Assembly: GCA_963971225.1 (NCBI GenBank)
Contig: OZ020267.1
Location: 50,167,993-50,231,992, forward strand
Length of the DNA stretch: 64,000 nt
Source: Melieria omissa
Taxonomy: Eukaryota > Arthropoda > Insecta > Diptera > Ulidiidae
Direction: 5' to 3'
Shown: positions 13,587 to 24,734 of the stretch, piece after piece
How the letters are laid out: every line of letters begins with the position of its first letter
How positions within the stretch are numbered: the first letter of the stretch is position 1
Program-made: the position numbers and the translations under genes
The notes under the pieces: generated by a model
Seen by the model: only the letters and a program-made list of their open reading frames with translations
What the model was told of the DNA's origin: nothing
Databases searched by the model: none

Positions 13587-13878
13587 CAGGTCTCCCTCGT
13601 ATAACGCGGTGGTTACGTTCCAGGAAAATTCCGCGTTATGTGATTCGCGTTATAGAAGACTTAACTTTGATATAAATTTTAGGGTTATGTTCCATTAAGC
13701 TTTTTCCAAAATAAAATAGGTACTAAATTAAAGATGTATGTACATTCCAACTCAAAATCAAAATTCATACTCTATTTAAAAAATTAAAATACATAATGAA
13801 AAAAAACTGTTTTTTTTTTTAAACCGCGTTATATCGAAAATGCGTTGTAGAAGTATCGCGCCATACGAGGGAGACCTG
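13587..13878. mobile_element. MITE with TA duplication (pogo/mariner-type ends)
   Basis: This is a 292-bp element. The left end caggtctccctcgtat and the right end (reverse complement) share at least 16 identical bases, with partial similarity continuing inward (GCGG/GCGC). It is flanked by TA at 13585-13586 and 13879-13880. No coding capacity. Ends of the form CAG(G)..CCTCGTATAA recall pogo/Tigger-like elements; that placement is inference. Confidence 0.75.
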
Positions 13879-13986
13879 TACTTTAGAACAATAGCTGATT
13901 TGGTTAAGTTTAATAAGTTTTTAAAGTATTTTTAAATATTATTTATTTTTAAATAGTACCAAAAGCAGACTGTGCAAAGTCTTTAA

Positions 13987-15551
13987 CCCGTTCGCTATTT
14001 TGTTGCCATATGGCACATGCTACTTTGTGGACGTCTGCATCCTCTATGGGGCCGTTCACATATTACGTAACGCATTTTTCGACCTTTTTTGACCCCTCCC
14101 CCCCTGGTTGTAACACAACGTAACAAATCTCACTACCCCCCCCCCCCCCCCCCCCCTAATAACGTAACGGGTTTTTTTTTTATAATGGAAAGTGTATAAT
14201 GTAGCCAGCAATATTTTTAATGTTATAACCATCCAAATACCGTAATTATGATTATAAGCGTAAATTTAAATGTTTTTCAATATAATCCGGGTACATTAAA
14301 TACATAATTTTGAATGATCAATATATAAGGACTCTCTTTGAATAGTAATATCTGTGGCTTGCCGCCATAACAGAGAAAGTCACTTATGCCATAAGGTTCA
14401 TTTTACATATTTTGATGAAATTTTGAACTTTATGGGATATGTGACTTTTTCTGTTATTGCGAGAAGCCACAGATGTATGTTATATAACTTTCAAATTTTG
14501 TTTCTTCTATAAGGTCAATAAATCAGTACGTCATTATATATACATTTATAAATGTTTATTCAGAAATAATGTTATGAATTATTATTATTCAGATTATATG
14601 TAAATGTTTTATAAATGTTTATTTATAAAAGAACATTTGTATCAAAAATGTTTATTCAGACAAACAAAAACTAAATTTTATGAATTTACAAAGTAAATTC
14701 AGAAAAACAAAAACTTATTATCAATGCTTATTTAGAAAAACAAAGTAAATATTATCATTGCACTTGCGGCTAGTACAGTAAAATTTTTTTAATCCTTTTA
14801 AGTAACAAAAAATTGAGTTTATGAGCGCTGTGTCCATAGAGATGTCGACCATTGAGAAATATCCCTTATTATTATTTATTTTTTCGGGTATTTTTTCGAC
14901 GTTACGTAACGCAGTCGATGACCCCCCCATCCCCGTCGTAACACTTCGTAACACACCTTTGAACCCCCCCTAAGAGCGTTACGTAATATGTGAACGGCCC
15001 CTATGGTTGCAAGAATAAATTTTTTTGTTGGTCTTTAGAGTAGTTTGAAGTTTTAGGAAAAATACAAAATTAATAAACTGAATATTAAAGTTTAAAGAAG
15101 AGAAGAAGTATACACGTTTTTTAATGGTATATCTTGACATAGTAAAGGAAGAAGAAGCAGAAATCTTGAGATAACTTTTTAATTTGATGTTTTCCTTCAA
15201 TTTAGATACTTTTTCTTTTTTATTTTGGGTGAAGTAAATGAAGAAATATTCAAATTTTCGTTATGCGTAAAATGTTTTATGTTTAAGTAATTATTACAGC
15301 CACAACGATGTGGTTTCTCTCATAGAAAAACACTCTAAAATACAGGGTCCGAGTATAAAAATTTAAAAACTTTCTATGGAATGTTACTTATATAACCCTT
15401 ACCGACATGATAATAAACCCGTTCTGTATGAATTGTATGGGCTGTAGTCCAATATATTGGACATTGTGACTAAAAGGCATAATCACATAGAAGCCTGAAA
15501 CTTAAAATTTAAAATTTCAACTTTCCCCAGTAAAAATCTGTAGCGAAAAGG
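13987..15551. mobile_element. piggyBac-type non-autonomous element with TTAA ends, carrying a nested insertion
   Basis: TTAA at 13983-13986 and 15552-15555 flanks imperfect inverted ends: cccgttcgcta on the left, ccttttcgcta (reverse complement) on the right. Internal quasi-palindromes occur near each end: tgccatatggca at about 14006 and tccaatatattgga at about 15450, each followed by CA. No transposase is visible. The 954-bp element at 14048-15001 sits inside it. The short, imperfect ends leave room for coincidence. Confidence 0.5.
14048..15001. mobile_element. 954-bp inverted-repeat DNA element nested in the TTAA element
   Basis: Perfect 26-bp terminal inverted repeats beginning ggggccgttcacatattacg, flanked by TAT at 14045-14047 and 15002-15004. 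Each end also has a C-rich block with GTAACAC and CGTAACA that reads in the same direction at both ends. A C homopolymer of about 22 lies near 14136-14157. No transposase ORF is recognised. A 3-bp duplication and G-rich ends would suit a PIF/Harbinger-like affinity, but TAT is not the usual TWA. Confidence 0.75.
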
Positions 15552-15651
15552 TTAAATAAATTGCTTGTAATAATAATGACGTAGAATAATTTGACAGTCA
15601 ATCAATCTGTACAACCAACCTTTTGTACACTTTAGCTTTCACAATTGAGAA

Positions 15652-15670
15652 ACTTCTTCTTCTTGACTGG
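15652..15670 (-). mobile_element. Extremely 5'-truncated SINE stub
   Basis: The 19 bases acttcttcttcttgactgg match the 3' end of the SINE at 32671-32996 (its plus-strand left edge, cttcttcttctt..cttgactgg). They are flanked by an exact 12-bp duplication cacaattgagaa at 15640-15651 and 15671-15682. The duplication is the evidence for insertion by target-primed reverse transcription. Confidence 0.6.
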
Positions 15671-15682
15671 CACAATTGAGAA

Positions 15683-18600
15683 TACAAACTAAAATTTCTA
15701 CAACCAACAATGTTCAACACTTGTTTGTGTATTAATTAGTTGAGTGCTTTTGTTAGTGTATAGATGACACTTGTAGACTAGTATTAGTATACAACTGAGA
15801 TCACCAATCATTGCTATTATTCCGATAAGAGGTTCGTGAAACACTGCTAATATTAATTCAGAGTGAAAAAAGCTGTCGATTTAGCACGATTTGTTCGATA
15901 TTGACAAATGTTCATTCCAGCCTAACAGATTAGCTCAACTGTTTTTCTTTTTTATACATTTGGAGTGAGTACATTTATGCACTTGTACTTGTATACAATA
16001 ATATTTAAGTACTTTCGCGATGGCGCAGCACTCTTTAGACCAGTTCGCTCTTCGAAAGTAGGTAGATGGGAGCTTTCAATGTAGTAAATAAGCTGCTCGC
16101 AAGTTTTGAAGTCAAGCACTCGGTTACCATAAATCTGGGATATTCACGCAAACATTTGCCTGGCCATATGCACATGGGTATCTTTGTACGTCATGCCACT
16201 CTAAGTGCTATTATGTTGTCGGTGTGATGCTTTCGTAAAGGTTTGTTCACTGCACTCTCTCTGAGGGGTGCGGACTATTTGAAGTTTCGTTGAAATGTCT
16301 CGCCTTTTAACACTACAGCCAAACTTGTGTCAATGTTGCACCTCAATGTGTAAGCATCCTTGGACGCTACCGTTATCGTTACAAAAGTCCGTCTGGATAA
16401 GCTAAAATGACGCCTGTTTGATTCTCGCGGGCGTAGGCCTTTCGTCTGTGTGCCGCCGCTGTGGCACACGTTCTAAAGACTATTACAGCAATTTGTGCAG
16501 CAATTTAGCAACGAATTGGCGGATGTTGATTGGCTTGCATGTAGGCAGAGCCGTTAAATACTCGCGCCGCATTGCTAAATACTTGACGTGCACGCTAATG
16601 CGAGCCGAGTGTGAGTTGCAGTATGAATGACCGAACGTGAACGTGACGCGTTGCCGACACAATTTCATGGCGCCCATCTCGGATGGTGTGACCGACGCTT
16701 CACTCCATCACAAAGTGACATGAAAAGTGGCAAAGCAGCAGCGGTCAACGAACGCCGCGCAACGAATGCCGCTTCTCCCAGAAAACGCTGCCAATCGCTG
16801 CCACATGCCGGCAGTAGTTGGTCGTCAGCCATGTGGTTGTCAGCACCAGCAGTGACGGAGACGACGATGACGATGGCGGCTTATTCGGCGGGTTCAAATG
16901 TTATCAGCGATTGTTGTCGTTTTGCTGTGAATTTATTGTACAGAAAATGAGCTGTGAAAACTAATCATGTTAGCAATAATAATAAAGTGTTTAGTTTGTC
17001 GCCCCTTTTATTTCATTCGAGTGCCGGTCGTAATTTTGTTGGATTGTATGACGTATGCGTGATGTACACACAAGTGCTTTGGAGTCACGAAAGTGAAATC
17101 TGTTAAATGTACGTATATTTCATTTTTATTGTTAATACAAACAAACGTATGTGATATGAGATATTTGTTAATTCTTGGGTTAAAAGATAGTGAACACTCA
17201 AGGACAACTTTGTTACTTATTAACCAAGGAAATAATCCAAGTCGTTTCCATATGCAGGATGACAACTCAACTCATGATGCCTTTTTTATAAAACATTTAA
17301 TGGATCGTTGAATACAGTTAGTGTTATTCAAAATAACTGCTCTATTATTGCGATAAATGTACATTGCAAATGTTGGAGCCTACGTTTTGACTTAAATTCT
17401 AACTGCAGATTCGTCTTTATTCAACTTGAAATCACAAGAGCTCATATTTTTAAAGAAACGATTGCTTTCAAAGTTGACTTAATTGGGGTTTTCAATTGGG
17501 CAGGGGAGCTACAATGTTTTTTTTTTTTAATGATCCCATTCATCTGTACTTTCTTGCTATTACGCTACCAACGTCCGCCGTCAACTGATTTATCGTAAAA
17601 AAGAACGACAACATTTCCGCATCGATTTCACGCATCGTTCCACCGAATCGTTCGTTTGTGGTGAGTTATTGGTGGCTGGTTTATTAACCGTCAGCCCGTA
17701 AGGTGCGAAACCGAAATGAGGTTAACACTCATAAATCTCTGCCACACTATACCTTCGGAAGCTCATGAGAAATATATACACAAATGAATTTACACTTTCA
17801 GTTCGTAGCGAAATTTAGTACACTTTTCTATCAGGCATGAAAACACACTGGCTGATAACACTACTCGACAAAAATTGGGTTCATCGCGTGCTCCAAAAAA
17901 CAAAAGTATTTTCTATACTAATCTTTGGCTGCTGAACACGAAACTGAAAATCAAAAAATTTTCTTAAGAAGCGTTTTCGAAAAATCTTCGAAAAACACGT
18001 TTTTCCCCTCTTATTTCAGTTATAAGCACATATCTCGTAAACCAACCATCCGACTAACACATGTGGCCCGTCGTTCAGAAGGTAATTAACTAGCCTTATT
18101 ACGATATATGGACTGTCCAAAACCGATGAGATTTGGGGAAGTTACTAACGATGAAAGTTGAAAAAAATTGAATTTTTTGACCTTTTTCAAAAATTATACA
18201 TTTTCGAATGGTTTTTTTATAGATAAAAAAAATTAGCTCCTCTAGTTTTAACATCTAAGATGAAAAATATATTATTTGAGCAAATATCAAGCCTAACATC
18301 AATGGAATCGAAAGAAAAATAACAAAGTTATGATGCACTGAGTGAACACACCAACTTTTCATTTATAGCACCGTGCGAAAAATTTTTTTTATTTTTCCGA
18401 GATTCATCCAAATGTTGATACAGACGTGAAACTAGAGGCCATTTATAATATCCGGGCATAGTCAGTTTTTTATTTTCTGACCCAAAAACCTTCTTGAAGG
18501 ACTTTAAAATTTTAAGCATATACACATTTAAAATATTTTTTTTAATATTTGCGATTCTGCAATGATGATGATATGGGTATCAAATGAAAGAGGAAAATTG

Positions 18601-19990
18601 TCTCCTTTTTACTAAATTTTCTATTTTGAACTTTCAGAACTTTGAAAGAGAAAAAATTTTAAATGTATGAATCTACAGACTGAGATCCAAAACATTTATG
18701 TTTCGCATACCTAACATATTTTGGTTCTGATGAAGCAGTGTAAAGTGACTAGAAGTAGGCATAAAAGACCTATTCTAATGTATCTAAATGAACGATTATT
18801 GCTTTACAACTTAAGAAAAATATTAAATATTAAAACTATTTTATGCTTACCCTTTTCATCACCGAGATGATTTTGAGATATTTTGTTTATTTTAAAATTC
18901 CTAACAATTTTGGCCGCGGCTATAGATGGACTAGAAGTCGTTCGAGTAGTTTTTGTCGACCAATAAAGAGATTTGTATGCAATAGCACAGTGGGACGTTT
19001 CGATACTTTCGGCCCACCATTTGGTCAACCGCACAAGTATTGATTAGTTTGTGCGTGTGTGAGCGGGCGCGTGGGCGTATATAAGTTATGATATAGCTAA
19101 CTAAATCGATTCAATAATGCATTTGCTGCCTTTCAATGTTTGTTGTTTTTATTTTCATCGCAACCTCATATGCTTTTACTGCATTCGTAGTTAGATTTCA
19201 GTATAACATGCTGGAATTTCAACAGGCAACTGAGCACGTTTTTTATCAAAATGTATTCTTAGCTCGCTATCCACTTCGCTACACGCCATCATGCAGGCAT
19301 TGACCAGCTGTTCCGGCTGTTGCCTGCCGATGTCACTTTATTCGTGCGAGTGTATATTTATGGTTTCAATGCTAATTATTTATGTTTGTTGCGTTTGACT
19401 AGTCGGCCTTTTAAAATTGTAGGTTTATGTCCAGCCACTCGGCATTTAATTTTTATCTTTTGTTTTTGTTTTTTAAGCTATGTCGACTCTTGACATTTGC
19501 CGGCAACGTGAATGCACCCATGTTTCTTGTTATTGTCGTATATGCTGTTTTGTAGTTTCACTATGTCTTTCTTTTTCGCCGCCTACACTTTCTTTGTTTG
19601 TTCGGCTTTCTTTATTGGCTGGTTTGAATGTGTGTAAAGTTAGCTTTCAGATCGCACAAAACGCATAAATTTGAACGCTTTGGAGTTTCTAGAGAATTCA
19701 TTAAGCTCTTTAGTAGTAGCAGGAGTTTAGTAGTGAATTAGATTCCGGCCGCAGTAACTAGTGGCGAGTCAACGATTTGTACCGATTGCACAATCCACAA
19801 AGAGCTGATTAGGGAAACGAGCGTGATCTGGCCGCTTGTAAATCGTTTTGTCCTACATCGATGTTAACCCAAATATTAAATCTTTGGTACTGGTCGAAAT
19901 AAGCTGGTGGCTTTTACAACTGTGTGTCTTATCTCACTATGAGCCATATTAAGTAAAGGGCTTGAGAACTTGAGAAATTATAATACAAGA
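15683..19990. other. Non-coding stretch, no gene recognised
   Basis: About 17850-18790 is AT-rich with oligo-A and oligo-T tracts and has the look of an old interspersed repeat, but I can define no ends. The TATA-like gtatataagt near 19077 has no downstream coding exon. Short ORFs (for example 16627-16950) show no family features. Confidence 0.4.
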
Positions 19991-20039
19991 CAGAAATAAT
20001 GTTGAAATGAAATTATTTTTTATTATAATTTGGTAGAGA

Positions 20040-21430
20040 ATTTCATGGCATTTATTTTTTAAATATGATTTCCGGCATATGTCTGCCGCGGCTACGAGTT
20101 ACATGGTCTATTCAATCAGTGCAATTTTTTACAAGCAACGTCAATGGTTGCTTGAATATTGGCTTCTAATGCTTCAAGAGTTGCTGCTTTGTCGGCATAA
20201 ACAAATGACAACATAGTCGCATAAAAAGTAATCCAGAGGCGTTAAATCGCACGACCGAGGGGGCCAGTGAACAGGACCACTTCTGGAACGAATGTTGATT
20301 TTGCAATATATCGATTGTGAAGCGCGTTGTATGCCAAGTTGCGCAGTTTATTGGTACCAAATATCGTCGATGTTTAGCTGATTAATTTTTGGAAACAAAA
20401 ATTCAATCAGCATGGCTCGCCATTCACCGTAACGGCAGCTCCTTCCTCATTTCGCGAGAAATAAGAACCGTTGATGTGTTAACCGCACCAAACAGTCAAT
20501 TTTAATGGATGTAATGGTGATTTCTTGACGGCTTGAGGATTGTCTTTGCTCCATATATGGCAATTTGGCTTATTGACGTAGCCATTTAACCAGAATACTT
20601 TTTCGGTAACTGCTCAGTGGAGATGAGCAACTTGATGCCATCACTCCGGGTATTCCCCCGGGCAACCCGTTTGAACACTGGCGCCCATGCTTTCCACGTC
20701 GAAACGATGTTCCAGCGCACTACGCACTACAGGGAAAGTTCGTTTCTGGCCCGTACAGCGCGGTTGTGGAATGGTCTCCCTGCGGATATTTTCCCCAGCA
20801 CTTATGATCTCGATGGGTTCAAGGCAAGAGTCCATAACCACTTCACTCATAACCCTATCTCCTAACCTTTATATCCTTCCTGAACCAACGCAATGCTTCG
20901 CATTAATAGGGGTCATCCCCTGCGCGTTTGTTCCTGTTAAAAAAAAAAAAAAAAAAGAAATGAGCTTTATCACTAAACACAATTCGTCGATTAAAATGCT
21001 CATCTTCAGCCAGTTTCAAATGAGCCAAAATCAGCAAAAATGCAACGCAAGCGATGCTCATTTGGCTTCAATTCCTGCACGAGCTGTATTTTATAGGCAC
21101 GTAAGCCGATTTTTCCTTACGTAAAATTTTCCACGTAGTCGAATGACAAAGGCCAACAAGTTGAGAACGACGACAAATCGACATTTTGGCGGCTTCTTCA
21201 ACACTTCGGAGAAGATGGTTTTGAATCGAGAAGAGTTAATTAGTGCGAAACTTGTGGATAACTGCACAAATTGCTTGCTCACTAGGCCGATTATATTGAC
21301 CGAAAAATGGACGAAGTGCTCTATGAAAAAAATTTATTTTTTTCAAAGTAAAATTCCACAATTTGGAAGCGTTGTTCTGGCGCTAACGATTCATTATGAC
21401 TTGCCAAACCTTACTGAACTAAAACGTTCA
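20040..21430 (-). pseudogene. Relic Tc1/mariner-superfamily transposase, interrupted by a non-LTR fragment
   Basis: Read on the minus strand from 21430 down: a degenerate helix-turn-helix part, then CRRSQLVGLCHSTTWKILRK, LKLAEDEHF, IVFSDKAH (first catalytic Asp), then after the inserted block VFWLNGYVNKPNCHIW, frame-shifted HTTRFTIDILQNQ, WPPRSCDLTPLDY, and VYADKAATLEALEANIQATI. The order and wording match the Tc3-like transposases common in insect genomes. There are several frameshifts and stops. Ends are approximate and no terminal repeats were identified. A + strand retrotransposon tail at about 20620-20958 interrupts it. Confidence 0.7.
20620..20958 (+). mobile_element. 3' end of a non-LTR retrotransposon with poly(A)
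   Basis: Residues near the end read HAFHVE, SSFLARTARLWNGLP, FPSTYDLDGFKARVHNHF: the conserved extreme C-terminus of jockey/CR1-type reverse transcriptases. This is followed by a stop, a short 3'UTR and an A run of about 18 (near 20939-20956). It is severely 5'-truncated and inserted into the Tc1/mariner relic. Candidate imperfect target duplication: gagatgagc before, gaaatgagc after. Confidence 0.75.
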
Positions 21431-21439
21431 GTTTGACAT

Positions 21440-24400
21440 TCTTAGCTATCAAATCATATCAATACCGACCTTTTATAAGTAGTTTCACATTACCAATTTT
21501 CTTTTTGCAAACAGAAAAAAACAAGTGTTGCTTCATCCTACCTAATGGCAAAATTTTACTTAACGATTTTTTATATGATATATTTTCTTTCGCGCTCTAA
21601 ACGTTTTTAATGAGATTCGATGAAATTCGATAAACAACGAGCTGCACAAACGATTCCCAGTGCCTCAAGCATTTTATCTTGCAGAAGTAGTCAAGGGTGA
21701 AAGGAACCAAGTGTCCCGAAATTCCAAATAAATTTAAAGTTCCTATTAACAGACTATTACAGACTGATTGCTTGCCTTGTAGGATCAAATATACAAAAGC
21801 AGTACTTGTACGCGCCTATGTCTGCTTGGGACCGTGGTGTACGGGACGCGTGCTGGGTGGGTGTGCTCTCCCATAGAATCAAAACTTCTCCGTTATTAGG
21901 CAAACGTCGTTTTTAATTGAATAAAATAAGAAGCCAGAAAACGTAAAGGCAAACTCTGCACAACGTGCGATATAAAGAAGGCGTATTCACCTTCTGCTAG
22001 TATCGACGAAACAGGCAAACCCGCATAGGGATAGACACACGAGCAAAGATGCGTGCGAAGTGCCGAGCAGCTGAAGATTAAGACGTTCGTGTGGAAAATT
22101 CAATTAAGTGCTAAATAAATTGAAAACACACCGCGAACTACAAAAGATGCTATTCCAGTACTGCAGTGCAGTATGCAGCTTCACACGTCTGTATGTGCAT
22201 AGCTAAAGTTGCCATAGGCGCAGCCACGGCCCGAGACTACGGACAACATTCGAATTGGGGCGATGGGAAAGACGTGGATATACATAGGCAACACGTGCGA
22301 TGTGGCCCCTGTTGCCGTTCCCTATTCGTTTGTAATAATAAAATTGAGTGTAACGTATTTAAAACACAACACTTTTTTCTTTTAATGCACTCCGCCTGCA
22401 GACCGACGTCGCGTCGCGTCGTCACTGGCTTCTGTGGTTTGGATGAAAGGGGGGAATTCTTTGAAGACTGGCGACTGTGCTCTGTGCATCCTTTCATCAG
22501 AAATATGATTTGTAGTCAAAATTTTTTGTTTTGATCTTGGGTTGCCATAAAAAGGAAATTACGCTGAGATACTCGTATGTAAATAAGATATGCACGCTGA
22601 AGAAGTGCTCCGACATGTGTCATGCCTCGCTCGCTGCCAGTCAGCACGACTCTTCATTGGAGCTCAGCTGCAAACAGAACATAAAGTCAAAAATGAAGGA
22701 AGGCGGATGCTATGCACCAAATTCTATTAATAAATGCGAATGTGCTGCAGCGACTCTTCATAATGATCTGAGACCGCTGGAGAACATGTTCATCACTCAA
22801 ATTGACTGTTATTGATGATTTGACGCTGATGCAGCAACCATAGCGGTAGATGGCGACAATGGTGATGCTTCTGGTGGCTGGCTCGCATTTCTTTGTTACT
22901 TTACTTAAATCGTATATGGAAGAGTTGGTGCATAAAAATGGCATGGACTAGTGTTGCTGCTGCGGGCGATGTTCGCATGTTAACCGGCCTGGCTTATTTT
23001 GCCAAGACTTGAGCAAATTGAGAAGCTGCTCTGCACGCGGACAGAAGCAATTTGGCATTTGCAGAGCGTACCAGCATTTTTCACAACCTAGTTTGGTGTA
23101 GTTTAGAAAGCAGCCACAGCTTCCTGTACCACAAGTGCAAATACTTGGCTGACATATTTCTCTTTTACATTTTATTTTTTCGTTGTATATAATGCAGTAT
23201 TCCCATTTCAGATTACACTGGTAAGTTTACTTAATTCCTTTGTTATTGTCAGCTCTGCTGCAATGATATCCACAACTATTACTGGAACGTAAATATTGTG
23301 CAGTGTAGTGAAAAGGCTTCTTGTTCCTTATATAATTGGTCTGGTAAACACGACTCCTTCGGCTAAAAAAAGCGTAACTTTAAGCATTTATTTAACACAT
23401 ATTGAAGAAACATTTAATTTTTCCAACTAATTTAAAAAAAGTGGTTCTGAGAAAAACGCCTGTAAAGTTTTATATGCAATAAGCGGGCGCCTCATGGCAC
23501 AATGATCGAGATATATGCTTTTATGACCCTCAAGTATTGTTTAAACCAATAAATGAAAAATGCTGGAGAGGTGAACATGAAAAAGTAATAGGTTGACCAT
23601 GGTCTCCATGTTCTGAATTTGTCGAACTAACAACTCCATTGAATAGTCACAAGTTATGAATTAAACAGAAACCTGCCGTAACTGCTATGTTCGTTTTTAA
23701 GACAGTGAAAGCACCAAAGCACCGGTCAAAATGCACCACAGGTCTACATGCTTTTACCAGTTGACGTCCAATTGCAAACTGATGGAATTTTTTGAATTTT
23801 CTTGTGTAGACGTGTTTAACGACTGCGAGTTTCTATAGAAGAGTTAAAAAGAATTTAATGTCATACATATGTATTCATTAGTCTTTAACCATAAACATAT
23901 AAAAAATTATAAATGAAAAGCGCTGAAAATAGTATTCATAATATTGTGAATAGCCGTGTAATGTGAATGTTTGGTTGTCAATCGTTCATAGTTGCTTTTT
24001 GTAAAGAATTTAATGGTTGTTTTTTTTTATTTGCAATTAATTATTTTTGTTTAGTACCTTTTTTATTACTCAGTTTGGGTACCAGAATATATTAACTTGG
24101 CAAAGATATGAATACATAATAGTATATTTCATCAGTCCGGCCTGACCAGTAGACCGAGTTGGCAATTCAATGGTTTGTAAAATATATGAATTGTTTGTAT
24201 TAATCAATATAATCTGGCATTAACACATTTTAATAGTATACGTTCTTAACCTTTTATGAACGATACTAACCACTTTTTTACATGATTTTTTGTTAACTGT
24301 TGTTTTTTCTTGTTTTTATTCTTGAAACGGCAAAGATACAGTGGCTCAAAGTTCAAATTGAACATTTCACTCGATAAGATATAGATAGAAAAATGTATTT

Positions 24401-24730
24401 TATTTAACTAAAAAAACAATGTTTGAAAATGAAGTTCAATGTTAAAATGGAGCAAAAGAGTATGCAAACAACACAGCAATGTTGAATTTAAATAAGTGCT
24501 TAGTTAGAAAAGTGTTTTTTGAAGGGTCGTCTTCAATCGATTTTTTTTAATAATAACTCTCCACATGTTTAAAGACATACAAATCAGAAGACTAAGCAGG
24601 TGTTTCTAGCACATTTGTACAGTTGTAAAGCAGCCTGGGTCGAAAGTTCTTTTTTCAGATCGGTATTTGTTTTCTGCCAAATATGTGCATAATAATTTAA
24701 TAATTAATAATAACATATGGATAGCCATGT
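21440..24730. other. Non-coding stretch, no gene recognised
   Basis: About 21940-22330 has leader-like composition and could be an alternative 5' exon, but there is no decisive splice or coding evidence. The remainder is AT-rich intronic sequence. Confidence 0.35.
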
Positions 24731-24734
24731 TTAA

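Noticed and set aside
14136..14157. Poly(C) run as a functional G-quadruplex or regulatory tract
   Set aside because: It is a homopolymer inside a transposable element and may be slippage or an assembly error.
16627..16950. 107-codon ORF as a small protein gene
   Set aside because: Low-complexity composition, no domain, no splice or promoter support, inside a putative intron.
19060..19100. TATA-like gtatataagt as a promoter
   Set aside because: No initiator or downstream exon could be identified; such AT strings are common here.
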